Assembly (NCBI GenBank): GCA_016702705.1
Contig: JADJDM010000004.1
Coordinates: 1 to 34,906, forward strand
Origin: Bacteroidota bacterium
GTDB taxonomy: Bacteria; Bacteroidota; Bacteroidia; B-17B0; Aurantibacillaceae
Reading direction: 5' to 3'
Length of the DNA stretch: 34,906 nucleotides
Of the stretch, positions 1-7,699 are shown one piece after another. Below the pieces are notes generated by a model that saw nothing but the letters and a program-made list of their open reading frames with translations, was not told where the DNA came from and made no database searches. Position numbers and translations under genes: made by a program. Numbering within the stretch: the stretch's first letter is position 1; every line of letters begins with the position of its first letter.

Positions 1-348
1 AAGAAGTTTTTATAAATGGTGATGGTAGAACAAAGCAGAGATTTTACTTTTTGTTACTTAATGCTGTGCAAGCAAAACATGAGCTTTATTAAATGACAAT
101 CCTGATTCCACAAACAAAAGTATATAACATTGCTTGTGGAGATAGTATAAGTGTAAAATGAGATGTACCGTTTAATTTTGCACGCACAAACTCCAATGCT
201 AAAGCAACGCACAGAGAGAGCGTTTTGGGGATGTAAAAAACTCTAAAAGCTAATATTTATTTAGCAAATAAAATGTTAGGTTACAGTCCTGCTCAGTACA
301 CGTTTAATGAAGGCTTAGAAAAACGATTGGTATTATAAAAATTTATAA
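1..348 (+). CDS. NAD-dependent nucleotide-sugar epimerase (WbpP/TviC-like), C-terminal part, frameshifted
   Basis: This is the 3' end of a gene that enters from the left edge. Reading across several frame changes gives the C-terminal half of a short-chain dehydrogenase-type UDP-N-acetylhexosamine 4-epimerase: NGDGRTSRDFTF near the start, then NAVQAN, VYNIACGDSISVNEMYRLI (about 150-195), THRESVLG (about 211-235) and a final NKMLGYSP...FNEGLEK (about 270-325). These patterns match WbpP/TviC enzymes that make precursors for surface polysaccharides. At least four indels are needed over 350 bases, so this looks like poor consensus rather than a decayed gene. The stop is placed at about 346-348 after correcting the last frame. 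It converges on the next gene, which ends at 343. The substrate cannot be fixed from this fragment. Confidence 0.7.
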
Positions 349-677
349 ACTTAATTCCTTCATTGGATCCCAAAAATAGTTTTCGAAATCAATTACTTTG
401 TCCTTTATTTTTCCACTTTGATTTTTCTTTCTTAAGAAGTTCCTCCATTTGATGAGGAGTAGAAAAATGATGTTTACTGTTAACAAACCCAAACGATTTA
501 CAACACGGTGCGCAGGCACTTTAGGCTTTGATTGTGAGCTGCAATCATTGCGTAACCCACTACACGAGATGATTTTACTGCTCCTAAATAATTTGCATAG
601 CTCTCCATAACTCGTTACCCTTCCTTTCCGGAATTAAACGAACAACTTGGTAAACCATTTCAAAAATCTTTCTCCAT
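343..677 (-). CDS. Alkyltransferase-like protein (MGMT family, Cys replaced by Ala), frameshifted
   Basis: After correcting about five single-base indels the minus strand reads MEKDFFEMVYQVVRLIPEG, RVTSYGAIANYLG, VVGYAMIAAHNQ and then VPAHRVVNRLGLLTGKHHF, ending near FWDPMKELSL. This is the DNA-binding domain of the O6-alkylguanine-DNA alkyltransferase family. The active-site PCHR motif reads PAHR (about 500-515), so the alkyl-accepting cysteine is absent. Proteins of this type (alkyltransferase-like, ATL) bind O6-alkylguanine and hand the lesion to nucleotide excision repair instead of repairing it directly. The start ATG is at 675-677. The gene lies about 23 bases downstream of lptC in the same direction, so co-transcription is likely. 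The first break is a lost T in a T-run directly after MEKDF. Confidence 0.75.
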
Positions 678-700
678 ATATTTTATTTAGTTCGCTGCTA

Positions 701-1256
701 TTACTTTTCATCAAGCGGAAGTGTTCCCGAAACATTCTTAATTTCCCACTCACTAAAATCTTCGTTTGCTTCCATTCCAGTACCTTTAATAATTTCGCGC
801 TTTGTTGTAATTTCTACATACGCATCGGTATAAATTTTATGTTTTTTCTTCATCCCAAACAACGTGTTCCGTTTTTAATTTCTCTCCGTTTTCGTTTACA
901 ATCTCCACTTCTACTGCTTCCATCTTATGTGAAACATCATAACGTATTGCATAATCAGCCTTAATGGTTGTTTTTACAGTATTCTCTTTTCCGTAATGTT
1001 CGATGTACCACTCCCTAAGAAATTCCGAATATGTTTCCTTTACTCCAATTAAATAGTGATCCATCAAAGGAGCTTTCAACCTAAATTTGCATTGCCCCGA
1101 ATCGGTGTATAACACATTTAATTGGGTGGAAGATTCGGTAGGGACTAATTTTCCTTTTGTGTAAGTAGTGCTACTTCCTTTAAATCATTTTCACACGAAA
1201 TAAAAACGAAGCTAATCCTAATAAAACACAAGCGTTATTTTACCCGACTTATTCAT
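701..1256 (-). CDS. lptC: LPS export ABC transporter periplasmic protein LptC, frameshifted
   Basis: The longest clean stretch (837-1115) reads YTDSGQCKFRLKAPLMDHY and continues with REWYIEHYGKENTVKTTIKA, a typical Bacteroidota LptC core of repeated beta strands. One extra A in the run near 838-843 breaks the frame; beyond it the protein continues KIYTDAYVEITTKREIIKGT and ends SGTLPLDEK at the stop 701-703. The N-terminus begins at the ATG at 1254-1256 (MNKSGKITLVF...) and, after correction, contains a lipobox-like LFSC followed by ENDLKEV, so it may be a lipoprotein. LptC links the LptBFG inner-membrane ABC complex to LptA during lipopolysaccharide transport. It starts 7 bases after the upstream outer membrane protein gene. 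Confidence 0.8.
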
Positions 1257-1263
1257 CTAAATC

Positions 1264-2742
1264 CTAATCGAGTTGATATTTCAAAAACCATCTATCGTTA
1301 AATGTAAAGCCTAATGTAGCTTTAATATATTGCTACTTAATCAGATTGTTTTGAGTCGTACCTGTTTGTCCGGCCTCAACAGAAACATTGAAGGTGTTAA
1401 ATATTTTGTTTGCACCAACAGGAAAGCCAAAGCCCATTGTAACAGCATAATCATTAATCCTATTGTTATTAATTAATAGAAAACCATCGTTGTATCTTGC
1501 TCCTAAACGGTAATGCACACGTTTCAAATAATCTCCTTTCCGTTTGCAAATTTGTTTGGAACAAACTCTGCTCCAACAGAAATACGCTTCATGTCTTGCA
1601 AATAATTTACATCATTAAAATATTTAAAACCACTCCACAACTGCATTTCATAATCAGCCACAATATTCCATTTACTTCCTTTTCTAATAGAAATACCAAG
1701 TCCGTGCATAGTTGGTAAAGTAATACTTCCCTTTTTGTCGGCATTATAAAAAATGGTGTCTCTAAATGATTCTGCTCCGGAATTAAAATATAAAAACGTG
1801 TTTGCAAAATCAGAATAATAACCCCTTAGTTTATTATTCATAGAATAGGTGTAACCCAAAGTAACATATATATCTTCTTTTAAATCACGGCGTTTGTGTT
1901 TGCCATAATTACGTGAAGTCTTTACGGTGTCGATTTCAGAAAGTTTTTTAGAATCAATAGTGAAACTACTTTGCAATCCAAACGATCCAGAAAACGAGTT
2001 TATATGTGCTTGACGATTAACTCTTGTATTAAACGTATTGTTTACATCTGGAAAATAACTCTACTTATTGTATTAATGGTTCCGAAATAATAATATCCAT
2101 TTGCTCCAACTGAAAGTGTAGATAACCATCTTTTTAAAAAAACTTTATTTCGTGCCATACTAACACTTATAGAATCGTCTGTTTTATATTTTTTCGAGTT
2201 TCTATATTTATTAAATGATTTCGAAAAGGGTTTCCATGCGGTTCCACAAAAATCTGATTAACTCCTCCATCGCCTTCATAGTTTTCTTTTACTTCGCCAA
2301 TATTTTCAACTGTTTTTGTGTGGTAAATATCGTAACCAACACTACTCAAAGGCATCACTCCAAAACACCCTCCCATGCTTTTACCCATTGGAAAACCTAT
2401 TGAAATATAGTTTAAGGATGTGTTATTTGAATTAGTTTTAGAAGACGTACTACTACTAAATTGATTAAAAGTAGAATTAACTCCCGCTTCAAAAGTTGTA
2501 ATTCCCATTGATGAATAAGATGCTGGATTTGCTGGGTTTAAAAAACAGGTAGTAAAGTGTCGTTTTTTTAGGGCAACAAAACTACCTCCCATTGCATTTG
2601 ATTGGGCAAAACTGCGGTTAGTAATCTGACCAATACCAAAACGAGAGTATGGAGAGGATGTAAATTTTTGAGCAAGCGATGCGTTAACACAGAATACAAA
2701 AATTAAAATCGAGAAACTGGAAAATATTTTATTTCGAAGCAA
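1264..2742 (-). CDS. Outer membrane beta-barrel protein next to lptC, frameshifted
   Basis: Three open pieces (2742-2167, 1976-1524, 1527-1333) plus the tail TLGFTFNDRWFLKYQLD (stop 1264-1266) make one protein of about 490 residues. The N-terminus MLRNKIFSSFSILIFVF...ASLAQ is a clear Sec signal peptide. It is followed by SPYSRFGIGQI and SNAMGGSFVALK, a pattern seen in FadL/OmpP1-like Bacteroidota barrels, and then by alternating strands with many aromatic ends. The substrate is unknown. The start used is TTG (2740-2742), which overlaps the end of coaX by 14 bases; an ATG could be hidden by an indel. At least three indels break the frame (about 1525, 1980-2060, 2165). Its place between coaX and lptC suggests an envelope role, but that is inference. 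Confidence 0.7.
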
Positions 2743-3459
2743 TAAATTCTACTATTTCGTTTAACCCAATCAACACTAATTCGGGGCATACAAAGATGTG
2801 ATTTTTAGCTCAAGTTCAAAAAAAAGCTGCATCTCCGCCCGTTAAAACGATTTTTAATTCGGGATATTGTTTCAAATACCCATCAATAAAGCCTTTTACC
2901 TCAAATAGTGCCCCATTTTGAACCCGCTTAGTATAGATTCGTTGGTATTATTGCCTGTTAAAGAATGATAATTATTATCTATATTTAATACAGGGAGCTT
3001 ATCTGTGAACTGGTTTAGTGCTTTAAACCGCATATTAATACCAGGAGAAATTGACCCTCCTAAATACTCTCCTTTGGCTGTTACAACATCCGTTTTTATG
3101 CAAGTTCCTGCATCGATTATTAAAACAGGAATGTTTTTATACATTGAGTATGCTCCAATTGCCGCAGCCAGCCTATCCTTGCCCAGTGTTTCAGGACTTC
3201 CATATTTATTTTGAACTGGGATTTTTGTGTTCGAATCAAACAAAATATGTTGTGTATGATTAGAAAGAAAATTGCTTATGTCCTTAGAGTGATTAATAAC
3301 TGAAGAAACAATCGTTTTGTTTATACCTGGATGGTTTTAAACACCTTTGAAGTTGCACTAATGAAATTCTTGGTTCAAAAGAAAACTGCTCTTTAAAACT
3401 TTACCCTCAAAAAGAGCCAATTTTGCTCTTGTGTTGCCCAAATCAATTACTAAATTCAC
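2729..3459 (-). CDS. coaX: Type III pantothenate kinase CoaX, frameshifted
   Basis: The enzyme phosphorylates pantothenate, the first step of coenzyme A synthesis. Motifs seen across frames are NLVIDLGNTRAKLALFEG at the N-terminus (phosphate-binding DxGNT), YGSPETLGKDRLAA (substrate-binding GKDR), VLIIDAGTCIKTD, GGSISPGINMRF and, near the end, KIVLTGGDA with the tail LVLIGLNEIVEFIASK. The start appears to be GTG at 3457-3459. Corrected length is about 243 residues, normal for CoaX. Frame breaks lie near 2830-2890 and 3250-3360. It heads the minus-strand run coaX / outer membrane protein / lptC / ATL and is divergent from tRNA-Phe. Confidence 0.85.
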
Positions 3460-3520
3460 CTTGTTCCTTTATATTTTGTACAAAAATGAGGATAAAGAAC
3501 GAAAAATGCTGTATTTTTTT

Positions 3521-3548
3521 TTGGGTTTTAATAAAATTGTTATATTTG
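3521..3548 (+). promoter_or_regulatory. Promoter of tRNA-Phe (Bacteroidota type)
   Basis: TTG at 3521-3523 and TATATTTG at 3541-3548 are separated by 17 bases, matching TTG-N17-23-TAnnTTTG. The tRNA begins 25 bases after the -7 element. Confidence 0.65.
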
Positions 3549-3572
3549 CAGCCCCGAAAGGGGAAATGGTTC

Positions 3573-3645
3573 GGTGCCTTAGCTCAGTCGGTAGAGCAAC
3601 AGACTGAAAATCTGTGTGTCCCTGGTTCGATTCCTGGAGGCACCA
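3573..3645 (+). tRNA. tRNA-Phe (anticodon GAA)
   Basis: A complete 73-nt cloverleaf. The acceptor stem GGTGCCT (3573-3579) pairs with AGGCACC (3638-3644) and the discriminator is A3645. The D arm is AGCTCAGTCGGTAGAGC. The anticodon arm ACAGA-CTGAAAA-TCTGT puts GAA at 3606-3608. The T arm is CCTGG-TTCGATT-CCTGG. No CCA is encoded. The 3' end, from 3634 onward, is the attachment site of the integrated element, which restores the last 12 tRNA bases exactly, so the gene should stay functional. Confidence 0.97.
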
Positions 3646-3650
3646 CAAAA
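3634..3650 (+). repeat. attL: left 17-bp direct repeat
   Basis: CTGGAGGCACCACAAAA spans the end of the T arm, the 3' acceptor strand and five bases beyond the tRNA. The exact copy is at 20009-20025. Homology stops on both sides (C versus T at the base before; CCC versus GCG after). Confidence 0.9.
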
Positions 3651-3651
3651 C

Positions 3652-3675
3652 CCACTCAAGCGAGTGGGTTTTTTG
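3652..3675 (+). terminator. Terminator just inside attL, replaces the tRNA-Phe terminator
   Basis: CCCACTC-AAGC-GAGTGGG is followed by TTTTTTGTTTT, a classic intrinsic terminator directly after tRNA-Phe. It belongs to the element. The displaced original terminator lies just past attR (20025-20055). Confidence 0.85.
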
Positions 3676-3680
3676 TTTTC

Positions 3681-3720
3681 TCAAAGTTCGTCAAATCTAC
3701 TCAAACTTCCTCAAATCACT
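3681..3720 (+). repeat. Four tandem 10-bp repeats, TCAAA every 10 bases
   Basis: TCAAA begins at 3681, 3691, 3701 and 3711, giving four decamers of the form TCAAANNNNN in strict 10-bp phase, 30 bases inside attL. The spacing puts all copies on one face of the helix, as expected for cooperative binding by an excisionase or bending protein. The binding protein is unknown. Confidence 0.6.
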
Positions 3721-3741
3721 TCATAGCAAGGCTTTCAAAGG

Positions 3742-3770
3742 TTGGGTAGTACATTTTTCTTTTATACTTG
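3742..3770 (+). promoter_or_regulatory. Possible promoter of the integrase gene
   Basis: TTG at 3742-3744 and TATACTTG at 3763-3770 are 18 bases apart, one mismatch from TAnnTTTG. The arm-like sites (3804-3822, 3845-3852) lie between this promoter and the integrase start at 3861, so integrase binding could repress its own gene. Confidence 0.4.
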
Positions 3771-3803
3771 CGGATAAATGATTTTAATTGAGCATAAAAG
3801 AAA

Positions 3804-3852
3804 TTGTTACAGAATTGTTACACTTCCTTTTTATCTCTCAAATCTGTAACAA
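3804..3852 (+). repeat. Left arm-type sites: TTGTTACA pair plus one inverted copy
   Basis: TTGTTACA occurs at 3804-3811 and 3815-3822 (starts 11 bases apart), and TGTAACAA, the inverse, at 3845-3852. The same pair with the same 11-base step occurs near the right end (19881-19899). Paired octamers near both ends of a tyrosine-recombinase element are the expected form of integrase arm-binding sites. Confidence 0.6.
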
Positions 3853-3860
3853 AACTACAA

Positions 3861-5078
3861 ATGAAAGTTCAATTTAAATATGTCTTCGATAGAAGAAACA
3901 AGTGTAAGAAGCCAGGAGATTTTGGTATGATAGAACTCCGTGTTTACCACGACAACAAGGCAACATATTACAGCACAAAAATATCTGTGCCATTAAAGGA
4001 TTGGAACGGAGAAAAAGAACCGTACATCTCAAACCGAAATCGTGAAGCTGATGATCTTAACGATACTCTTCAAGCATTAAAGGAAAAGCTCAATATCGCT
4101 CGTAGAGAGGCGGAATTTAAAGGGCAGCCTTTCGGGCATACTGAAGTCAAAGCTGCTTTTAAAACTCAGAAAAGTAAAACCAATTCCTTTAAAGAATTTG
4201 CTACTGAAGAAATTGAATCAAACAACGCCATCAAAGAAGTAACGAAAAGATCGCATAGAAACACAATCAATAAACTTCTTGCTTTCACTGGCCGAAAGGA
4301 TATTTTATTTTCAGAACTTGATTACGAATTCTTTGCTAATTTCATTAACTATCTTACTGGTTTAATTAATCCTCTTACTGAGAAAAAAGTTTCACCTAAT
4401 ACAGTTAGGAAACACATCAAAAATTGTAAAGCAATAATTGAAAAAGCAATTAACAAAGGTTACTTTGATAGAGGAAATCCTTGCAAAAAATTCAAATTAA
4501 AAGAAGTTGAAACTAAGAGTGATGTACTCACATGGGAAGAAATACAAAAGCTGGAGGAATATGCCTTTGAGGCGTATGAACACAAATTAGAAACCATTCG
4601 TAATATGATGCTGTTCATGATATACACAGGAGTTCGGGTTAGCGATATAACAAATTTGAAGAGAGAGTATGTTAAGCAAACTTCAGAAGGAGTGGTGCTT
4701 GATTTTTTTACAAAAAAGGTGAACAAACACGCAATTATTCCTTTGTATTTATTGTTCCCTTTAGATGATAAGGATATTTCTCGTCCACTTCGAATATTGA
4801 ATAAATATTATTCTTTGGAAAATGAATATGTGTTTCCAAGATACACTGATCAATACATAAATAGGGAATTGAAAAACATAGCAGCACTTGTAGGGATCAA
4901 ATTCAACTTGACTTCTAAAATAGGAAGAAAATCATTTGCAACTTTGTTAGGAAGAAAAACATCAACTCCGACATTAAAAAGATTACTACAACATACTAGC
5001 TTTAAAACAACTGAGAAGTATATTCATCTTAGTGATAAAATGGTTGATGAAGATTTAGGGAAAGTAAAATGGGAATAG
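3861..5078 (+). CDS. Tyrosine recombinase (element integrase)
   Basis: This 405-residue protein has the three parts usual in Bacteroidota integrases: an N-terminal arm-binding domain (about 1-95, with TYYSTKISVPLKDWNG), a core-binding SAM-like domain (about 105-205, SPNTVRKHIKNCKAIIEKA) and a catalytic domain (about 220-405). Catalytic positions, numbered from the ATG at 3861, are R259 (YTGVRVSD), R356 (KIGRKSFAT), H378 (LLQHTSF) and the nucleophile Y387 (EKYIHLS). The His of the usual HxxR box is Lys (K353). A TTG start at 3804 would add 19 residues, but it falls inside the arm-type repeats, and the ATG gives the normal N-terminus. Its position next to attL and pointing inward marks it as the enzyme that integrates the element at tRNA-Phe. 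Confidence 0.93.
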   Translation: MKVQFKYVFDRRNKCKKPGDFGMIELRVYHDNKATYYSTKISVPLKDWNGEKEPYISNRNREADDLNDTLQALKEKLNIARREAEFKGQPFGHTEVKAAFKTQKSKTNSFKEFATEEIESNNAIKEVTKRSHRNTINKLLAFTGRKDILFSELDYEFFANFINYLTGLINPLTEKKVSPNTVRKHIKNCKAIIEKAINKGYFDRGNPCKKFKLKEVETKSDVLTWEEIQKLEEYAFEAYEHKLETIRNMMLFMIYTGVRVSDITNLKREYVKQTSEGVVLDFFTKKVNKHAIIPLYLLFPLDDKDISRPLRILNKYYSLENEYVFPRYTDQYINRELKNIAALVGIKFNLTSKIGRKSFATLLGRKTSTPTLKRLLQHTSFKTTEKYIHLSDKMVDEDLGKVKWE

Positions 5079-5089
5079 ATGTTTTTGAT

Positions 5090-5521
5090 TTAGATTAGCC
5101 TATCATTCCAATAAGCTGTCTGATCTATTGCACGACCAGCTGCATCCTGTGCATTCCACCCCTTTGAAATCTCTCTTGAAAATCCTAACAAGAACGATTT
5201 AAGATCTGGATTTTTATCATACTTCAAAACTTCCTCTGTAAGCAAATCTACAAGTTCATTCTCAAAGAAATAAGAGACAGGAACGTTCAAAAATTTTGCA
5301 ATGTCCTCCAACATTACAACTGTCAATTTCCCGCGCTTTAATGCTCTATACAAACTACTGCTTGTAATGCCTGCCGCTTTAGAAACATCCTCAAATGTTC
5401 TTTTGCTTAAGTCAAGATTTTGTTTAAGTCTTTGAGAAATCAGTTCTCCAGTTTTGTTGCTAACCGAAGCTTTTGAAATCTTTTTAGATGGCGCTTTTTT
5501 CTTTTCAGGCTGTTTACTCAT
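5090..5521 (-). CDS. XRE-family HTH transcriptional regulator (probable element repressor)
   Basis: A 143-residue protein with a basic N-terminal tail (KKKAPSKKISKASVSNK, residues 8-24). A helix-turn-helix follows at about 43-87: RTFEDVSKAAGITSSSLYRA, then LEDIAKFLNVPVSYFF. The rest (about 88-143) is a short helical region that may dimerise. It is encoded opposite to the integrase (converging with 11 bases between stops) and divergent from a second XRE-like gene at 5645, the layout of a phage-type CI/Cro switch. By analogy it would hold the element quiescent by binding the 5522-5644 region. Target and inducer are not visible. Confidence 0.8.
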   Translation of the reverse strand: MSKQPEKKKAPSKKISKASVSNKTGELISQRLKQNLDLSKRTFEDVSKAAGITSSSLYRALKRGKLTVVMLEDIAKFLNVPVSYFFENELVDLLTEEVLKYDKNPDLKSFLLGFSREISKGWNAQDAAGRAIDQTAYWNDRLI

Positions 5522-5644
5522 AAAATTATCTTATTGATATGCAGCGAAATACAGAAAATAGAAACATTTATTTTGCATTTAACTGGCATAATATGCACTT
5601 TTGTGTCGTAATATGTTTATTAATTCACTTAATACGTCAAATAT
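5522..5644. promoter_or_regulatory. Divergent control region between the two HTH regulators
   Basis: A 123-bp AT-rich region between the divergent starts at 5521 and 5645. It contains the short inverted repeat GCAT-AAT-ATGC (5586-5596) and several near copies of TGCA/TTGCAT, which are plausible operator half-sites. I cannot place promoters here with confidence. Confidence 0.45.
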
Positions 5645-5863
5645 ATGAAAACTACCGAGAATCAAAAAACAGATGGATCAATCGGATTAATCCTTCAATC
5701 AAAAGCAAAACATGGCTTCCTCCCTTCCACTGGCTTTTACAATACAGTAGGAATAAGAAGAAAGCGTTGGGGGCAGTTGGTAAGAAACCAAGTAAGCCCA
5801 ACTCTTGATGAACTAAAATCAATCTGCTCATACTTTGAAGCAGACATTAAAGAATTTATTTAA
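5645..5863 (+). CDS. Small XRE-like HTH protein (Cro-like position)
   Basis: A 72-residue protein. The C-terminal half reads TVGIRRKRWGQLVRNQVSPT then LDELKSICSYFEADIKEFI, the same pattern as short XRE proteins of Bacteroidota elements (recognition helix, then a helix ending DI-x-EFI). The N-terminal 30 residues look unstructured. The ATG at 5645 is the first in-frame start. It is the first gene of the rightward maintenance operon and lies opposite the 143-residue regulator, so a Cro-like antirepressor role is a reasonable inference. The DNA target is unknown. Confidence 0.7.
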   Translation: MKTTENQKTDGSIGLILQSKAKHGFLPSTGFYNTVGIRRKRWGQLVRNQVSPTLDELKSICSYFEADIKEFI

Positions 5864-5867
5864 ACAA

Positions 5868-6110
5868 ATGAGAAATATGGAAGCGAATTTAAATCAAAAA
5901 TCACCGCTCTTTTCGGTTAAGCCCGTCGAGCCAATCTATTTTACTAAACAACAGACATACGAATATTTATGTATTAGTCGTGCAACTCTTGATAGGTATG
6001 TTAAGAAAGGAATCTTGACTGCTTTCAAAATTGGGGTTGGTAAAAACGCAAAATGCTTTTTCAAGAAAATTGATATTGTTGAATTCATACAAAGAGCATC
6101 CAATGGATAA
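5868..6110 (+). CDS. Excisionase-like / HTH_17-type DNA-binding protein
   Basis: 80 residues from the ATG at 5868, five bases after the previous stop. The core IYFTKQQTYEYLCISRATLDRYVKKGIL then FKIGVGKNAKCFFKKIDIVE is the MerR-like winged helix-turn-helix found in excisionases and AlpA-type regulators: TKQ-x-TYEYLCIS for helix one, RATLDRYVKKG for recognition, and a wing leading to the KKIDIVEFI helix. Proteins of this type usually direct excision of integrated elements or activate integrase genes. It could bind the phased TCAAA repeats at 3681-3720, but that is inference. A TTG start at 5835 is possible but would overlap the upstream gene. Confidence 0.75.
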   Translation: MRNMEANLNQKSPLFSVKPVEPIYFTKQQTYEYLCISRATLDRYVKKGILTAFKIGVGKNAKCFFKKIDIVEFIQRASNG

Positions 6111-6390
6111 CGAGTTTCACAGAGAACCTTCAGGGTTAATGAAAGCTGGAGATATATTGGATATTCAAATGAAACAAATTGCCAAACAATCTTCTTTCGA
6201 TTATCCAGTAAACAACATAGAAGAGCATGGTGGGTTTTGGAACACGGAAACAATAATTGATATTCTTTGCATTTTACAGCCCAATATCTTCAGTAAAATG
6301 AACACTGGAGAAAGAATCAGGCTTCTACAATATCTGAGAACTGAGAGCGATCTCATTAAAAGAAAAAAGCCCTCTGCGAAAGGGCTTTAA
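6103..6390 (+). CDS. Hypothetical protein of the maintenance operon
   Basis: 95 residues from the ATG at 6103, which overlaps the end of the preceding HTH gene by 8 bases (ATGGATAA), indicating translational coupling. No domain is recognised. The protein is soluble and mixed alpha/beta in composition, with a C-terminal half (INIEEHGG region, then NTGERIRLLQYLRTESDLIK) rich in charged helical sequence. An upstream in-frame start at 6031 would lie inside the previous gene and is unlikely. The last codons form one arm of a hairpin (6366-6388). Confidence 0.65.
   Translation: MDNEFHREPSGLMKAGDILDIQMKQIAKQSSFDYPVNNIEEHGGFWNTETIIDILCILQPNIFSKMNTGERIRLLQYLRTESDLIKRKKPSAKGL
6366..6388 (+). terminator. 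Hairpin overlapping the end of the 6103-6390 gene
   Basis: AAAGCCCT (6366-6373) pairs with AGGGCTTT (6381-6388) around a 7-base loop. There is no long T-run after it (AAATTAATC), so it is at best a partial terminator or attenuator, or an mRNA 3'-end stabiliser, ahead of the second recombinase. Confidence 0.4.
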
Positions 6391-6422
6391 ATTAATCATT
6401 AACACAATTAAAATCACGAGTT

Positions 6423-7367
6423 ATGACAAAGACAAAAGTAATTAAAATTCCTAAACAAAAAGGATTTGCAGAAGTAGCCTTCGTATGGCTTAAAGAACAC
6501 AGACAATTAGCCGATGTTGATTTTACACATAACGCTTATTATCGCAAAGAGAGATTCGTTTACATCTTTATGAATTTCCTAATGGAAAGGTTCAAAAATT
6601 ATTCTATTCCATTTGAAGAAATAAACGAAAAGCTACTAAATGAACTTTACTTGTATTCAAGAACTGAACTTAATTTTTCTATTCCCTATTATCGTAAGAT
6701 GGTTCAAACCATTAAGCAAGTAGTAAATTATGCGGTAATAAATGATCTCACTACTAAGTCTTACATCTTCAACTACAAAATTAAATCATTCGCAAAAAAA
6801 CAAATTCTTTACATCACACTTGCACAAATAAAAGAATTACAAGAAGCGGAAATTCACAACGAAAAACTTTCTCGCACAAGAGATTTCTTTTTGTTTCAGT
6901 GTTACACAGGAGTAGCATATATTGATATGAAAACATTTAAACTTAGTAACCTTATCACTGATGCCTTCCAAAACGAATGGATAGTAATACATCGTCAAAA
7001 AACAGGGGGTAAAAGCACTATTCCTTTAATGCCCGAGGCAAAAGCAATAATTGAAAAGTATAGAAATGTTACGAAAACAGTAAACCCTGGTGGGTTCTTT
7101 CCAATTCAAAATAATAAAGATTATAACGACACATTAAAAAAGCTCGAAAATTACAGCTCTATACCAAGAGAAAAGCTTCATTCACATTGCGGAAGAAAAA
7201 CTTTTGCAATGACTGTACTTAATAGTGGAAATGTTTCGATTGAAACAGTTAGTAAAATGCTTGGTCATGCAAAAATTGATATGACACAAAAACACTACGC
7301 TTTTGTTGATACAAAAAAAATCAGAAATGAAATGGAGAAGTTTTCATTTACACCAAAAGAGCAATAA
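6423..7367 (+). CDS. Second tyrosine recombinase-family protein, first catalytic Arg absent
   Basis: 314 residues with a core-binding domain (about 10-125) and a catalytic domain (about 130-314), but no separate arm-binding domain. Motifs are the Lys hairpin HRQKTGGKSTIPL (about 190-202), HCGRK with H255 and R258, LGHAKID with H282, and the nucleophile Y292 in KHYAFVD. The first catalytic Arg is replaced: box I reads CYTGVAYIDM, with Ala165 where YTG-x-R is expected. Loss of this Arg is known in the IntDOT group of Bacteroides integrases, which remain active, so this protein may be active. It lies inside the maintenance operon rather than at an element end and may act in resolution, excision or regulation. 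Confidence 0.85.
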   Translation: MTKTKVIKIPKQKGFAEVAFVWLKEHRQLADVDFTHNAYYRKERFVYIFMNFLMERFKNYSIPFEEINEKLLNELYLYSRTELNFSIPYYRKMVQTIKQVVNYAVINDLTTKSYIFNYKIKSFAKKQILYITLAQIKELQEAEIHNEKLSRTRDFFLFQCYTGVAYIDMKTFKLSNLITDAFQNEWIVIHRQKTGGKSTIPLMPEAKAIIEKYRNVTKTVNPGGFFPIQNNKDYNDTLKKLENYSSIPREKLHSHCGRKTFAMTVLNSGNVSIETVSKMLGHAKIDMTQKHYAFVDTKKIRNEMEKFSFTPKEQ

Positions 7368-7375
7368 ATGAATTT

Positions 7376-7699
7376 ATGGATTATATTGAAGAAGACTATA
7401 AAAAATTGGCTTTGCAGTTTGCAAAGCTATTTAGCGACTGCACACCTGCCGAATGCAAAGAAGCGCTGCACAATATGTTCTTAGGTTTTATTGGAAGTCA
7501 GTTTTGCGGAGAAATACCCGATAGAACAAGAGAATATACAACAATATGTTACTTTGAATTAACCAAGTGTTTTGATGCAATTGAAAAGCTTCATATAAAT
7601 ATAAGTACACAACAAAAATTAGTACAATGGTTAATTAACAATAACCAGCTCGACGTGTTTTCACAATACATCAAAGACAAAAAATGGTTACTGAATTAA
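7376..7699 (+). CDS. Hypothetical protein between recombinase and primase
   Basis: 107 residues beginning 8 bases after the recombinase stop and overlapping the longest reading of the primase gene by 16 bases. No family is recognised. The sequence is mostly helical (YKKLALQFAKLFSDCTPAEC, EALHNMFLGFIG, then TTICYFELTKCFDAIEKLHI), with five cysteines but no metal-binding spacing and no signal peptide. Tight packing with its neighbours suggests co-expression with the replication module. Confidence 0.65.
   Translation: MDYIEEDYKKLALQFAKLFSDCTPAECKEALHNMFLGFIGSQFCGEIPDRTREYTTICYFELTKCFDAIEKLHINISTQQKLVQWLINNNQLDVFSQYIKDKKWLLN

Noticed and set aside
647..964. 105-codon plus-strand ORF
   Set aside because: Antisense to lptC and the ATL gene; cysteine/phenylalanine-rich shadow translation.
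3423..3749. 108-codon plus-strand ORF across the tRNA
   Set aside because: It is translated straight through tRNA-Phe and the attL terminator; not a gene.
5539..5808. 89-codon plus-strand ORF overlapping the small XRE gene
   Set aside because: It starts inside the control region, overlaps the XRE-like gene in another frame, and its sequence shows no domain. The 5645-5863 frame has a clear HTH pattern.
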